Below are positions 36,002 through 45,078 of a stretch of DNA of 64,000 bases, one piece after another. Position 1 is the stretch's first letter, and the number at the start of each line of letters is the position of its first letter. Location of the stretch: contig NZ_CP034463.1 of the NCBI RefSeq assembly GCF_003955715.1, forward strand, positions 5,704,001 through 5,768,000. Reading direction: 5' to 3'. The stretch is from Streptomyces aquilus. Lineage in GTDB: Bacteria > Actinomycetota > Actinomycetes > Streptomycetales > Streptomycetaceae. The position numbers and the translations under genes are program-made. The notes beneath the pieces were generated by a model. The model was not told the origin of the DNA, did not search any database, and saw nothing but the letters and a program-made list of their open reading frames with translations.

Positions 36002-37183
36002 TCAGCCCGCCAGCGCCTTCAGGCGCTTGACCGCCGCCTCCAGCACCCCCGTCTGCTTGCAGAACGCGAACCGTACGAAGGGCGCGCCCGCCTCCCGGTG
36101 GTCGTAGAAGACCGCGTTGGGGATGGCGACGACCCCGGCCCGCTCCGGCAGCGCGCGGCAGAAGGCGAAGCCGTCGCTCTCGCCCAGAGGGCGGATGTCG
36201 GTGGTGATGAAGTAGGTGCCGGCGGTCCGGAACACCCCGAAGCCCGCCTCCGCCAGACCGCTCGCGAGCAGGTCGCGCTTGGCGCGCAGGTCCGCGCGGA
36301 AGGCCTCGAAGTAGCTGTCCGGCAGCGCGAGGGCCTCGGCGACCGCGTACTGGAAGGGCCCCGAGGCGACGTACGTCAGGAACTGCTTCGCCGAGCGGAC
36401 AGCGGTGGTCAGCGCGGGCGTGGCCGTGACCCAGCCGACCTTCCAGCCGGTGAAGGAGAAGGTCTTGCCGGCCGAGCCGATCGTGACCGTGCGGTCCCGC
36501 ATGCCGGGGAAGGTCGCGAGCGGGATGTGCTCGGCGTCGTCGAAGACCAGGTGCTCGTACACCTCGTCGGTGACGACCAGCAGATCCCGCTCGACCGCCA
36601 GCTCGGCGATCGCGGTGAGCTCCTCGCGGGTGAGGACCGTGCCGGTGGGGTTGTGGGGGGTGTTGATCAGCAGCAGCCGGGTCCTGTCCGTCACCGCGGC
36701 GCGCAGCTCGTCGAGGTCGAGACGGAAGCTGTCCCCGTCCGGGCGCAGGGTGACCGGGACCCGGGTGCCGCCCGCCATCGCGATGCACGCCGCGTAGGAG
36801 TCGTAGTACGGCTCGAAGGCGATGACCTCGTCGCTGGGCTCCAGGAGGGCGAGCAGGGCGGCGGCGATGGCCTCGGTCGCGCCCGCCGTCACCAGGACCT
36901 CGGTGTCGGGGTCGTACGTCAGTGCGTACCGCCGCTGCTGGTGCGCGGCGATCGCGGTGCGCAGCTCGGGGACGCCCGGGCCCGGCGGGTACTGGTTGCC
37001 GCGTCCGTCGCGCAGCGCCCGCACCGCCGCCTCCCGGATCTCCTCGGGGCCGTCCGTGTCGGGAAAGCCCTGGCCGAGGTTGATCGAGCCGGTCTGCACG
37101 GCGAGGGCGGACATCTCGGCGAAGATCGTCGTCCCGAACTCGGCGAGCCGGCGGTTGAGGTGCGGGCGTGCGGTGGAGGTCAT
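36002..37183 (-). CDS. class I/II pyridoxal-phosphate aminotransferase
   Basis: 393 residues from ATG 37183 (MTSTARPHLNRRLAEF), with AGGA 8 bp upstream; ATG 37192 is possible. The fold-type I pattern is complete: INLGQGFPDTDGPEEI, NQYPPGPGVPELR, TAGATEAI, NTPHNPTG, DEVYEHLVFD, and the PLP lysine in GSAGKTFSFTGWKVGW. The C-terminal Arg lies in PFVRFAFCK. It is closest in pattern to the N-succinyldiaminopimelate (DapC) / methionine / kynurenine (KAT) aminotransferase group. The true substrate cannot be fixed. It is monocistronic. Confidence 0.92.
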   Translation of the reverse strand: MTSTARPHLNRRLAEFGTTIFAEMSALAVQTGSINLGQGFPDTDGPEEIREAAVRALRDGRGNQYPPGPGVPELRTAIAAHQQRRYALTYDPDTEVLVTAGATEAIAAALLALLEPSDEVIAFEPYYDSYAACIAMAGGTRVPVTLRPDGDSFRLDLDELRAAVTDRTRLLLINTPHNPTGTVLTREELTAIAELAVERDLLVVTDEVYEHLVFDDAEHIPLATFPGMRDRTVTIGSAGKTFSFTGWKVGWVTATPALTTAVRSAKQFLTYVASGPFQYAVAEALALPDSYFEAFRADLRAKRDLLASGLAEAGFGVFRTAGTYFITTDIRPLGESDGFAFCRALPERAGVVAIPNAVFYDHREAGAPFVRFAFCKQTGVLEAAVKRLKALAG

Positions 37184-37321
37184 GCCGGTCATCCTGCGCC
37201 CAAGCTCTGGATTCGCTCAACTCTGCTTTGGCTGATGAGACGCCGGGGCATCTCCCTCGCACGCAGGACCCGAGGCGCCCACGGGGGGTCGTCTCGGGTG
37301 ACACGGAAGGAGGGTGACGCC

Positions 37322-37603
37322 ATGGTCTTCGGCATCATCCTGGCATTCGCTTTCATCGGGTTCGTGGTCACGGTCATCGCGAAGGCGAGCAGGGGGAGCT
37401 CGCACCGGGCGCGGGCGGGTCGGCGCGGCGGCAGCCGCAGCGGCAACAGCTGGTGGGCCGACGGGGGGTCCAGCAGCAGCGGGTCGTCGTGCGGCTCGTC
37501 CTCGTCTTCGTCCTGTGGTTCCTCCTCGTCCTGCGGGGGTGGCTCGTCGTGCGGCGGCGGGTCGTCCTGCGGCGGCGGGGGCGGTTGCGGCGGCGGCAGC
37601 TGA
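37322..37603 (+). CDS. small single-pass protein with Cys/Ser/Gly-rich tail, copy 1
   Basis: 93 residues from ATG 37322, with GGAAGGAGGGTGA upstream. Residues 1-22 form one membrane helix (MVFGIILAFAFIGFVVTVIA). A basic segment follows (SSHRARAGRRGGSR), then SGNSWWADGG. The tail is low complexity with seven regularly spaced Cys (SSCGSSSS, SCGGGSSCGGGSSCGGG). The same membrane helix, SGNSW-ADGG and CGGG layout recurs in the next gene. The tail could bind metal or form disulfides outside the cell, but no function is known. Confidence 0.72.
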   Translation: MVFGIILAFAFIGFVVTVIAKASRGSSHRARAGRRGGSRSGNSWWADGGSSSSGSSCGSSSSSSCGSSSSCGGGSSCGGGSSCGGGGGCGGGS

Positions 37604-37636
37604 CCCGCGGCCGGGGGGCGGAAGGGGGGTGACGCC

Positions 37637-37882
37637 GTGATCACGGCTCTCGTCATCGTCCTGGTGGCCCTGTACTGGGGCCTGATCGCGTGGCTGATCA
37701 GATGGTCCGTCCGGCGGAAGCCGGCTCGGCGGCGCGGGTACCTCTTCGGGGGTTCCGGGGGCGGCGTCGACACCAGCGGCAACAGCTGGGCGGACGGGGG
37801 CGGGGACAGCGGCGGCTCGTCGTGTGGCGGCGGGTCGTCCTGTGGAGGAGGCGGTGGGGGCGGCTGCGGAGGAGGCGGCTGA
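37637..37882 (+). CDS. small single-pass protein with Cys/Gly-rich tail, copy 2
   Basis: 81 residues from GTG 37637, preceded by GGAAGGGGGGTGACGCC, which copies the leader of the first gene. The N-terminal helix is MITALVIVLVALYWGLIAWLI. A basic RWSVRRKPARRRGY, then the shared SGNSWADGG and a tail with three CGGG-type units follow. It lies 33 bp after copy 1, so the two are probably one operon made by tandem duplication. Confidence 0.72.
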   Translation: MITALVIVLVALYWGLIAWLIRWSVRRKPARRRGYLFGGSGGGVDTSGNSWADGGGDSGGSSCGGGSSCGGGGGGGCGGGG

Positions 37883-37908
37883 CACGAGGTGGCGGCGATG
37901 TCGCCGTG

Positions 37909-37942
37909 AGCCGGGCCCGCACGGGGGTGGGGCCCGGCTTTT
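37909..37942 (+). terminator. terminator after the Cys/Gly-rich pair
   Basis: Perfect arms AGCCGGGCCC and GGGCCCGGCT with an 11-nt loop are followed by TTT, 27 bp after the stop of copy 2. Confidence 0.85.
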
Positions 37943-38062
37943 CGCGCCCGGCGTGCGGATGCCCCGGCGTACGCCCTGGCGGGCCCGGCGTGCGCCGTGG
38001 TTGAACAGTTGAACTGTGGGGCCCTCTGAGGGATGGAAACGCCACGAAGTTGGGTAAAAACG

Positions 38063-38079
38063 CTGTGGCGGCGCCACAG
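38063..38079. promoter_or_regulatory. palindrome CTGTGGC-GGC-GCCACAG
   Basis: Perfect 7-bp arms around a 3-nt centre lie 168 bp before the DUF2617 gene, in a non-coding region. A half-site (ACTGTGG) occurs just upstream near 38013. It is operator-like; the bound protein is unknown. Confidence 0.5.
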
Positions 38080-38246
38080 TTCATGATTCCCTCTAAATCA
38101 CCAAAGCGGGCCCTCGGCCGTCCTCCGGACACTCCAGCTGTGACATCCCGACCGGGCCGACCGGGCCGAATCCCCGCCGGTGTCGACCCGGGCGCGCCGG
38201 CGCCCCCCCACACCGCCCTTTCTTTGCGTGCTAGCGGAGCCGATCC

Positions 38247-38765
38247 ATGCTCACGACCCTGAACACCTCCTACACCGACACGCGCGCGGCCGACCTCGCC
38301 TGGGCGCTGGGACGCGAGCCGCTTCCGGCGCTGGCCACGCTCGACCTCGAACTGGCCGGGTCGACCCTCCAGCTGAGACTCCTCGGCGCGTCCCACCAGG
38401 TCCTCCTGGAGGAGGAGCGCGGCACCTGTTCGGAGACGGTGGCCTGCATCCCCGGCAGCAGCACCCCGCTGCCGCTCGGCGTCGCCAAACGGGTCGGCGA
38501 CTGGGAGTACGAGTTCGCGGCGCGCGTGGAGGTCCTCTCCCCGGGCCAGTTCGCGGGCCGCGCCCAGGAGTTGCTGGCCCTCGTCTCCGACCACCCGCAC
38601 GGCCTCGCGGGCGTCTTCCCCGGCAGCCCGCACGCCTTCACGGCCCTGCTCGCCCAGCGCCACGAGGGCCAGGTGCTGTGGCGGACCTGGCACGCGTACC
38701 CGCAGGACGGCCAGTTGGTGGCGACGCGGACGAAGGTCGGCGTCAAGGTTCCTGCCGCGCTCTAG
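38247..38765 (+). CDS. DUF2617-family protein
   Basis: 172 residues from ATG 38247 (MLTTLNTSYTDTRAADLAWALG), with GCGGAG upstream. Conserved stretches match DUF2617 as I remember it: LDLELAGSTLQLRLLGASHQV, RVEVLSPGQFAGRAQELLALVSDHPHGLAGVFPGSPHAFTALL and WRTWHAYPQDGQLVATRT. It is soluble with no known motif. It sits about 110 bp upstream of the polyamine synthase gene on the same strand, an association I recall in other Streptomyces, so a shared pathway is possible but unproven. Confidence 0.85.
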   Translation: MLTTLNTSYTDTRAADLAWALGREPLPALATLDLELAGSTLQLRLLGASHQVLLEEERGTCSETVACIPGSSTPLPLGVAKRVGDWEYEFAARVEVLSPGQFAGRAQELLALVSDHPHGLAGVFPGSPHAFTALLAQRHEGQVLWRTWHAYPQDGQLVATRTKVGVKVPAAL

Positions 38766-38872
38766 AGGCCGAGCCACCGCATCGGTCGCGCAAACCCCGG
38801 CCCGCCCCTCGGCGGTGAGTTCCACACGTGTGGGTGACGAAGCGTGCCGTTGCAGTGACGTACCGTCGCAAC

Positions 38873-40516
38873 GTGATCGAACCGCACGCGCCCGCCCCGC
38901 CCGGCACAGCGCCGCCCTGGCCGGGTCCTGTGCGGCTTCCGGTGCGGCCCGGGGTCGGGCGGTTCCTGGTCCTCGCGGGGGTGTTCGTCTGCGCCGCGTG
39001 CGGACTGGTGTACGAACTCGAACTCGTCGCCCTCGCCTCGTACTTGATCGGCGACTCGGTCACCCAGGCCTCCGTCGTGCTGTCCGTGATGGTCTTCGCG
39101 ATGGGCGTCGGCTCGCTGCTCGCCAAACGGCTGCGCCGGCACGCGGCGGCCGGGTTCGGCGCGATCGAGGCCGCGCTCGCCCTCGTCGGCGGATGCAGCG
39201 CGATGGCGCTGTACGCCGTCTTCGCCTGGACCGGCGACTGGGGCGGCCTGTGGGCCAACGGACCGCGCTGCCTGCTGGTCGCGTTCTCCCTCGCGATCGG
39301 GCTGCTCATCGGCGCCGAAGTCCCCCTGCTGATGGAGCTGATCCAGCGCATCCGCCGCCAGGACGCGGGCGGCGCGGTCGCCGACCTCTTCGCCGCGGAC
39401 TACGTCGGCGGTCTGGTGGGCGGCCTCGCCTTCCCCTTCCTCCTGCTGCCGATGCTGGGCCAGCTGACCGGCGCCCTGATCACCGGCACCGTCAACGCGA
39501 TCGTGGGCGGCGCCCTCGTCCTCGGCCTGTTCCGCCGCGACCTGAGCCGCCGGGCGCGCTGGCTGCTGGTGATCGCCAACCTCGCCGTGCTCGGCGTCCT
39601 CGCCGCGGCGGCCGTACTCGTCGACGACTTCGAACGCGCGGCGCGACAGGCGGTGTACGGCGACGACGTGCGCGTGGCCCTCCAGACCGACGTCCAGGAG
39701 GTCGTCCTCACCGGCGGCACCCGCGGCCGCCCCCTCGACCTCTTCCTCGACGGCCGCCTCCGGGTCAGCGGCCGCGACGAACGCCGGTACCACGAGGCGC
39801 TGGTCCATCCCGCGATGAACGGCCCGCACACGCGCGTGCTGATCCTCGGCGGCGGCGACGGACTGGCGGCGCGCGAGGTCCTGCGCCATCCGGACGTCCG
39901 CCGCGTCGACGTCGTCGAACTCGACGCCGGGGTGGTGCGGCTGGCCCGCACGGACCCCGCCCTCGCCGCCCTCAACGGCCACGCGTACGCCGACCCGCGC
40001 GTCCATGTCGCCACGGCCGACGCCTTCGGCTGGCTGCGGCAGGCCCGGCCCGCCGCCTACGACGTGGTGATCGCCGACCTGCCCGACCCGGGCATCACCG
40101 CCAGCACCAAGCTGTACTCCCAGGAGTTCTACGGCCTCGCCCACCGCGCCCTGGCCCCGGGCGGCCGCCTCGTGGTGCACGCCGGGCCGGTCTCCTCCCG
40201 CCCCCGCGTCTTCTGGACGGTCGACACCACGATGCGCGCGGCGGGACTGCGTACCGTGCCCTACCGCGTCGGCGGGCGCGACGAAGGGTTCGCGGCCGGC
40301 CCCGACCGGGTGACCGGCGCCTCCCTCGCGCCCCGGGACTGGGGCTTCGTGCTGGCCGCCGCCGATACGACGCCCTCCCTCGGCCTCGACCCGCACGCCC
40401 CGCCGCCCCGCACCCTGACCGGCGCGTCCCTCGCGGCGGACGCCCGCACGGTCGCCCCCACCCGGATCACCGGCATGCCGCCGTCGACGCTGGTGCACCC
40501 CGAGTACGCGAACTGA
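38873..40516 (+). CDS. membrane-anchored polyamine (spermidine) synthase family protein
   Basis: 547 residues from GTG 38873 ([11 protein letters not shown]). The N-terminal half has about seven helices ([35 protein letters not shown] and onward). The C-terminal half (290-500) is a Rossmann aminopropyltransferase domain: HEALVHPAM, the decarboxy-SAM-binding [31 protein letters not shown], then [22 protein letters not shown] with the gatekeeper Asp. The family adds an aminopropyl group to a diamine. Fused TM forms are common in actinobacteria and their true acceptor is often untested. Confidence 0.9.
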   Translation: MIEPHAPAPPGTAPPWPGPVRLPVRPGVGRFLVLAGVFVCAACGLVYELELVALASYLIGDSVTQASVVLSVMVFAMGVGSLLAKRLRRHAAAGFGAIEAALALVGGCSAMALYAVFAWTGDWGGLWANGPRCLLVAFSLAIGLLIGAEVPLLMELIQRIRRQDAGGAVADLFAADYVGGLVGGLAFPFLLLPMLGQLTGALITGTVNAIVGGALVLGLFRRDLSRRARWLLVIANLAVLGVLAAAAVLVDDFERAARQAVYGDDVRVALQTDVQEVVLTGGTRGRPLDLFLDGRLRVSGRDERRYHEALVHPAMNGPHTRVLILGGGDGLAAREVLRHPDVRRVDVVELDAGVVRLARTDPALAALNGHAYADPRVHVATADAFGWLRQARPAAYDVVIADLPDPGITASTKLYSQEFYGLAHRALAPGGRLVVHAGPVSSRPRVFWTVDTTMRAAGLRTVPYRVGGRDEGFAAGPDRVTGASLAPRDWGFVLAAADTTPSLGLDPHAPPPRTLTGASLAADARTVAPTRITGMPPSTLVHPEYAN

Positions 40517-40532
40517 CGAGCACACGCGCGTG

Positions 40533-40574
40533 AACGGCGGCCCGCCCCCTCCCCGGGAGGGACGGACCGCCGTT
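40533..40574. terminator. terminator between convergent genes
   Basis: Arms AACGGCGG and CCGCCGTT enclose further pairing (CCCTCC/GGAGGG), between the polyamine synthase stop and the end of the secreted protein gene. It probably acts in both directions. Confidence 0.8.
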
Positions 40575-40606
40575 GCTTCCCCCGTTGCCCCCGCCGCGGC
40601 TCGGAC

Positions 40607-41149
40607 TCAGACGACGTTCAGCGTGTTGTACGAGGCGAGCTTCCAGCCGCGGGTGTTGTTGACCTTCACGTAGTACTTGCCGCCGGACCGCTTGAACGTG
40701 ACGTCGTGCTTCCAGCCCCAGAACGTGACCGTGCCGTCGCCGTTGTCCGCGAGCGAGACGTCCGCGGCGCCCAGGGTCTTCGGGCCGGCCTTGCCGTCGA
40801 CCACCAGACCGGCGCCCTCCCGGCTGTTGTACAGCTTCTGCCAGGACTTGACCGCGGCCGTGGTGTTGGACCCGTACCGGCCGTCGATGTCGGCGTAGTC
40901 GAACGTCGTGCCGTTCTTCTCCTTGGCGCCGTCCGCCCACAGCAGCAGCTGCACCAGCGCGGTCGCGTTGCTGTTCGCGTGGCTGCCGGACGACAGGGTG
41001 CCCTCGTCGCCCCAGTCGTTCGTCGGGTCGCCCGCCCCGGAGACGTACCCCTGGGAGATGCTCGCCGAGGCCGGCGTCGCGGTGAGCGCGAGTCCGCCGC
41101 CGACGGCCGTGACGACGGCGAGCGCGAGTGCCTTCTTACGCAGAGACAT
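40607..41149 (-). CDS. secreted peptidoglycan-binding-like protein
   Basis: 180 residues from ATG 41149, preceded by GAAGGAGAACC. It has a signal peptide (MSLRKKALALAVVTAVGGG, cleavage after ASA). Mature residues 55-115 fit a PG_binding_1 domain: NATALVQLLLWADG, DIDGRYGSNTTAAVKSWQK, VDGKAGPKTLGAAD. The C-terminal 50 residues (GTVTFWGWKHDVTFKRSGGKYYVKVNN) form a separate small beta domain I do not recognise. It is probably a cell-wall-associated protein without its own enzyme domain. Confidence 0.82.
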   Translation of the reverse strand: MSLRKKALALAVVTAVGGGLALTATPASASISQGYVSGAGDPTNDWGDEGTLSSGSHANSNATALVQLLLWADGAKEKNGTTFDYADIDGRYGSNTTAAVKSWQKLYNSREGAGLVVDGKAGPKTLGAADVSLADNGDGTVTFWGWKHDVTFKRSGGKYYVKVNNTRGWKLASYNTLNVV

Positions 41150-41364
41150 GCGTGGTTCTCCTTCGGTTGCCGCGGGCCGGGGGTCCCCCGTCGAGCCCCC
41201 GTTCCGGCCCGCACCGAAAAGCTAGGGCGCGGCCCGCCCGCCCCGAATCCCGCGCTGGTTGGACCTTCGGCGCAACCTCGGCGGTAACCGCGCGGTTCCT
41301 GCAACTTCCGCGGTACCGCCGGAGGTTGACGCCCCCGTCCGGGCACGGCGGTTACGCTGCGGCG

Positions 41365-42534
41365 ATGCGGATCCACCCCCTCGTCGTCGACGGCCTGATC
41401 ACCGCGGCGCAGACGACCGTGGCCGTCCTGCTCGGCCGGGAGTCCACCGCCCAGGGGTGGCCCGCACCCGACGCCCTCGGCTGGACCCTCGTCGCCCTCG
41501 CCAACCTGCCGACCGTCCTGCGCAACCGGGCGCCCGTCCCGGTCTGCGTCGGCGTCCTCGCGGTCTCCGCCGCCTACGTCACCCTCGGCTACTGGCCGGT
41601 GGTCAACTCCCTCGGCCCGATGCTCGCGTTCTACACCGTCGCCGCCCTGCGCCCGACCCGCACCACCGCGGTCTGCGCCGCCCTGCTCGCCGGGGTCTGG
41701 ATCTACGCCGGCCTGGTCACCGAGGGATCTTCCATGGCCTCGGTGATCGCGCAGTCCCTCGCCTACGCCCTCGTCCTGTGGTGGTTCGGCCACTCCGCCC
41801 ACCGCACCGCCGAACTCACCCGGCAGCTCAAGGCCGAACAGGCCGAACGGGCCCGCCGCGAGGTCGCCGAGGAACGCGTCCGCATCGCCCGCGAACTGCA
41901 CGACGTGGTCGCCCACCACATGGCCGTCATCAACGTCCAGGCCGGCCTCGCCCGCTTCGTCTTCACCTCCGACGCCCGCACCGCGCGCGAGGCGCTCGAC
42001 ACCATCGCCGGTTCCAGCGGCGAGGCGCTCGCCGAACTCCGGCGCATGCTGGGCCTGTTGCGCGCCGACGGCGTCCAGGGCGCGGCCGACGGGGCGCCCG
42101 CGCCCGGCCTCGACCAGCTAGCCGACATGGTCGACCGGGTCCGCGCGGGCGGCGTCCCCGTCGACCTCCGCATCACCGGCGAACCCCGCCCGCTGCCGCC
42201 CGGCGTCCAGCTCTGCCTCTACCGCGTGGTCCAAGAGGCCCTGACCAACGTCCTCAAACATGCTCCCGGAGCCCAGGCGCAGGTCGAACTCGCCTACAGG
42301 GCAGGCGAGATGACGGTGTCCGTCACGGACGACGGAACGGACCGCGGAACGGGGGTGGATCCGGCCAGAAAGCAGGACCGGGGCGGACACGGCTTGATCG
42401 GGATGCGGGAGCGGGCCAAGCTCTACGGCGGGTCGATCGTCGTCGGCCCGCGCAGCGAGGGGGGTTTCGGCGTGCACCTCACCCTGCCGACGTCGGCACA
42501 GAGCGCACGCCGGGGGGACGCCGTCGCGGAATGA
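41365..42534 (+). CDS. DesK/NarX-type sensor histidine kinase
   Basis: 389 residues from ATG 41365. About five or six membrane helices occupy residues 1-140. The HisKA_3 dimerisation/phosphoacceptor helix has RIARELHDVVAHHMAV, with the phosphorylated His in LHDVV. The ATPase domain has QEALTNVLKHAPGA (N box) and GGHGLIGMRERAKLYGG (G boxes). Its stop overlaps the response-regulator start by 4 bp (ATGA), so the two are one unit. The 215-bp upstream gap contains GCGGTAACCGCGCGG-type dyads. The stimulus is unknown. Confidence 0.93.
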   Translation: MRIHPLVVDGLITAAQTTVAVLLGRESTAQGWPAPDALGWTLVALANLPTVLRNRAPVPVCVGVLAVSAAYVTLGYWPVVNSLGPMLAFYTVAALRPTRTTAVCAALLAGVWIYAGLVTEGSSMASVIAQSLAYALVLWWFGHSAHRTAELTRQLKAEQAERARREVAEERVRIARELHDVVAHHMAVINVQAGLARFVFTSDARTAREALDTIAGSSGEALAELRRMLGLLRADGVQGAADGAPAPGLDQLADMVDRVRAGGVPVDLRITGEPRPLPPGVQLCLYRVVQEALTNVLKHAPGAQAQVELAYRAGEMTVSVTDDGTDRGTGVDPARKQDRGGHGLIGMRERAKLYGGSIVVGPRSEGGFGVHLTLPTSAQSARRGDAVAE

Positions 42535-43238
42535 CCGACACCGGCAACGATCAACGGGCGATCAGGGTGCTGGTCGTCGACGACCAGTTCCTCGTCCGCG
42601 GCGGACTGGTCGCGCTGCTGCGGGCCGCGCCCGGCATGGAGGTGGCCGGCGAGGCCGCGGACGGGGCGGAGGCCGTCGCGCTGGCCGCCAAGACCCACCC
42701 CGACGTCGTCCTCATGGACATCCGCATGCCCGGCATCACGGGCATCGAGGCGACGGAACGCATCCTCGCGGCGGCGGCCGACCCACCGCCCCGCATCCTG
42801 GTCCTGACCACCTTCGACCTCGACGAGTACGTGTACGGCGCCCTGCGCGCGGGCGCGTCCGGCTTCCTCCTCAAGGACGCCGGCCCCGAACGCCTGCTCG
42901 CCGCGGTGACCGCCGTCCACCGCGGCGACGCCCTGTTCGCACCGGCGGTCACCCGGCGCCTGGTGGAGGCCTACACCCGTACGGCCGACGGCACGGCGTC
43001 CGGCGCCGAGCCCCCGGCCGACCTGGCCGCGCTCACCAGCCGCGAGGTGGAGGTCGTCCGGCTGGTGGCCCGCGGTCTGACCAACGCGGAGGCCGCGGAC
43101 CGGCTGTTCATCAGCGAGGCGACCGTGAAGACGCATCTCAACCGCACGATGACGAAGCTGGGGCTGGCGAGCCGGGCGCAGGTGGTGGTCGTCGCGTACG
43201 AGACGGGACTGGTGACGCCGGGAGGCTCGGCGGACTGA
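42531..43238 (+). CDS. NarL/FixJ-type response regulator
   Basis: 235 residues from ATG 42531. The receiver domain has the acidic pair VVDDQ, the phosphorylated Asp in PDVVLMDIRMPG, Thr/Lys in LTTFD and FLLKDAG. The C-terminal LuxR-type helix-turn-helix reads LTSREVEVVRLVARGLTNAEAADRLFISEATVKTHLNR. It is the cognate partner of the overlapping kinase gene. Its regulon is unknown. Confidence 0.95.
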   Translation: MTDTGNDQRAIRVLVVDDQFLVRGGLVALLRAAPGMEVAGEAADGAEAVALAAKTHPDVVLMDIRMPGITGIEATERILAAAADPPPRILVLTTFDLDEYVYGALRAGASGFLLKDAGPERLLAAVTAVHRGDALFAPAVTRRLVEAYTRTADGTASGAEPPADLAALTSREVEVVRLVARGLTNAEAADRLFISEATVKTHLNRTMTKLGLASRAQVVVVAYETGLVTPGGSAD

Positions 43239-43331
43239 GGGCACCGGCGCCGGGGCCTGCCGACACGAGGGCGCGGTCACTTTCGACCAACGGGGGTGCA
43301 GTCGTCGGTCCTCTGGGTAGGCTCGCGGACC

Positions 43332-44198
43332 ATGGAGCATGAGGTGTTCGTTCCGGTTCCGGCCGAGCGACTCAGGGAGGCGCTGGCCGATCCCCTTCGG
43401 GTCGCCCGGGCCGTTCCCGGGCTCCAGCAGGACGCCGGCGCCGAGCCCGTCACCGGGCGGCTCAAGGTGCGCGTCGGCAGTCACTCCGTCACCTACCGCG
43501 GCACGGCCCGCCTCTCCGCCCGGGACGACGGCACCTACGCCGTCGAGGGCGAGGCGGCGGAGGCCCGGGGCAGCGGCACGGTGAAGCTGACGCTGACCCT
43601 GCGGCTCACGGCGGCCGAGGGCGGAACGACCCTCACCTTCGGAGGGACGGCCGCGGCGGACGGGCGCATCACGGAGCTGCCGGGGGAGTCGGTGACGTCG
43701 GCGGTGACGCGGCTGCTGAACCGTTTCGCGGAGAACTTGGGGAGCCAGGAGACGGGCGGGACGGCCGGGACCGTTGGGACGGGCGAGGCCGCTGGAACCA
43801 CCGGGACCACCGGGACCACGGAACCCGAGGCCACCGAGGTCCCGGAAGCCGCAGACGTACCGGAGGCCGGTGAGGTCCCGGAAGCCGCAGAGGAACCCGA
43901 GCCCGAGGCCCCCTCCGCCGACCCGGACCTGGCCGAGGACGAGGATCAAGCCGAGGCCGAGGCCGAGGACCACACCACCCCCCGCGACCTCCCCGCCGAA
44001 GCCGCGCACGCCCGCCGTACGATGATCGGCCGCAGCGCCGAGGAGGTCGACCACGCGCCCCCGCGCGGCCGCTACGCCCCCGTCCCCGCACCGCAGACCA
44101 TCGCCCCGAACCCGGCACTGCGGTGGGCGGCTCCCGCGGCGGCGGTGGCCCTGGCGTCGGCGATCGTGGTGACCCGGGCGCTGCGCAAGCGCCGCTGA
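43332..44198 (+). CDS. CoxG-like SRPBCC protein with acidic linker and C-terminal helix
   Basis: 288 residues from ATG 43332 (MEHEVFVPVPAERLREALADP). Residues 1-145 match CoxG/SRPBCC carbon-monoxide-dehydrogenase-subunit-G-like domains (VARAVPGLQQDAG, GRLKVRVGSHSVTYRGTARL, ITELPGESVTSAVTRLLNRFAENL). Residues 150-225 are a Thr/Glu/Pro-rich linker of near-repeats (TGTTGTTEPEATEVPEAADVPEAGEVPEA). A single hydrophobic helix (AAPAAAVALASAIVVTRAL) ends in KRR, so it may be tail-anchored. There are no CO dehydrogenase genes nearby, so a lipid or quinone-like ligand-binding role is more likely than CO metabolism. Confidence 0.8.
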   Translation: MEHEVFVPVPAERLREALADPLRVARAVPGLQQDAGAEPVTGRLKVRVGSHSVTYRGTARLSARDDGTYAVEGEAAEARGSGTVKLTLTLRLTAAEGGTTLTFGGTAAADGRITELPGESVTSAVTRLLNRFAENLGSQETGGTAGTVGTGEAAGTTGTTGTTEPEATEVPEAADVPEAGEVPEAAEEPEPEAPSADPDLAEDEDQAEAEAEDHTTPRDLPAEAAHARRTMIGRSAEEVDHAPPRGRYAPVPAPQTIAPNPALRWAAPAAAVALASAIVVTRALRKRR

Positions 44199-44270
44199 CC
44201 CACGCCCCGGCGGCCTCCCGAACCCCGGCCGCACCCGATGCCCTCTTGATCGCCCCAGTAGGGTCGTCCC

Positions 44271-45068
44271 GTGAGTAACGAACCCATCACGCTGACCGCG
44301 GGTGACGCGGAGGTGACCGTGCTGCCGGGGAACGGCGGGCGGATCGGCGGGCTGCGCGTCGGTGGCGTCGAGCTGCTGCGGCAGGGCGAGCGTTTCGGCT
44401 GCTTCCCCATGGTGCCCTGGTGCGGGCGGATCAGGGACGGGCGGTTCCGGGACGGGGGCAGCGTGCAGCAGATGCCGCTCAACTCCCCGCCGCACGCCAT
44501 CCACGGCACCGCCCGGGACGGCGCCTGGCGCATCGCCCGCGCCACGGCCGACGAGGCCGTCATCACGTACGACCTGGTCGACCCGTGGCCCTACCCCGGC
44601 CGCGTCACCCAGGCCGTCGCCCTCACCCCGGACGCCCTGACGTTGACCATGTCCGTCGAGACGTACGACTCCTCCTTCCCGGCCCAGATCGGCTGGCACC
44701 CGTGGTTCCGCCGCAACCTCGGCGGCGCGGGCGCCGAGGACGTGCGGGTCGCCTTCGAGGCGGCCTGGCAGGAGGAGCGCGGGGACGATCATCTGCCCAC
44801 CGGGCGGCGGATCGACCCGAAGCCCGGGCCCTGGGACGACTGCTTCGGGATGCCCGGCGGCGTCGACGTGACGCTGACCTGGCCGGGGCAGCTGGAGCTG
44901 AAGGTCGGCTCCCGCGAGGAGTGGGTCGTGGTCTACGACGAGCAGGCCGAGGCGGTCTGCGTGGAGCCGCAGACCGGGCCGCCCAACGGGCTCAACACAC
45001 TGCCGCGCCTGGTCACGCTGCTGGAGCCGCTGGAGGCCTCGACGACCTGGTCCTGGCGTCGGCTTTAA
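44271..45068 (+). CDS. aldose 1-epimerase family protein
   Basis: 265 residues from GTG 44271. The galactose-mutarotase-like fold is shown by GNGGRIGGLRVGGVELLR, PMVPWCGRIRDGRF, HAIHGTARDGAWR (the conserved catalytic HG-type His), QIGWHPWFRR (second His) and VCVEPQTGPPNGLNT (the catalytic Glu). It should interconvert alpha and beta hexose or hexose-6-phosphate anomers. It lies 10 bp before pyrE on the same strand, so it is likely co-transcribed although the functions differ. Confidence 0.9.
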   Translation: MSNEPITLTAGDAEVTVLPGNGGRIGGLRVGGVELLRQGERFGCFPMVPWCGRIRDGRFRDGGSVQQMPLNSPPHAIHGTARDGAWRIARATADEAVITYDLVDPWPYPGRVTQAVALTPDALTLTMSVETYDSSFPAQIGWHPWFRRNLGGAGAEDVRVAFEAAWQEERGDDHLPTGRRIDPKPGPWDDCFGMPGGVDVTLTWPGQLELKVGSREEWVVVYDEQAEAVCVEPQTGPPNGLNTLPRLVTLLEPLEASTTWSWRRL

Positions 45069-45078
45069 GCTGACTGGC

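Larger units (their letters stand above)
37883..38246. other. 364-bp non-coding region
   Basis: No credible gene was found on either strand. It contains a terminator hairpin (37909-37942) and a 17-bp palindrome (38063-38079), both listed separately. A moderately AT-rich patch (38040-38100) may hold the promoter of the DUF2617 gene. Confidence 0.5.

Noticed and set aside
37322..37882. Reading the Cys/Gly-rich tails as antimicrobial or lanthipeptide precursors
   Set aside because: The N-terminus is a membrane helix with a basic stop-transfer patch, not a leader peptide, and there are no modification or export genes nearby.
43332..44198. Part of a carbon-monoxide dehydrogenase system
   Set aside because: Only the CoxG-like fold is present; there are no coxSML-type molybdenum, FAD or Fe-S subunit genes in the window.
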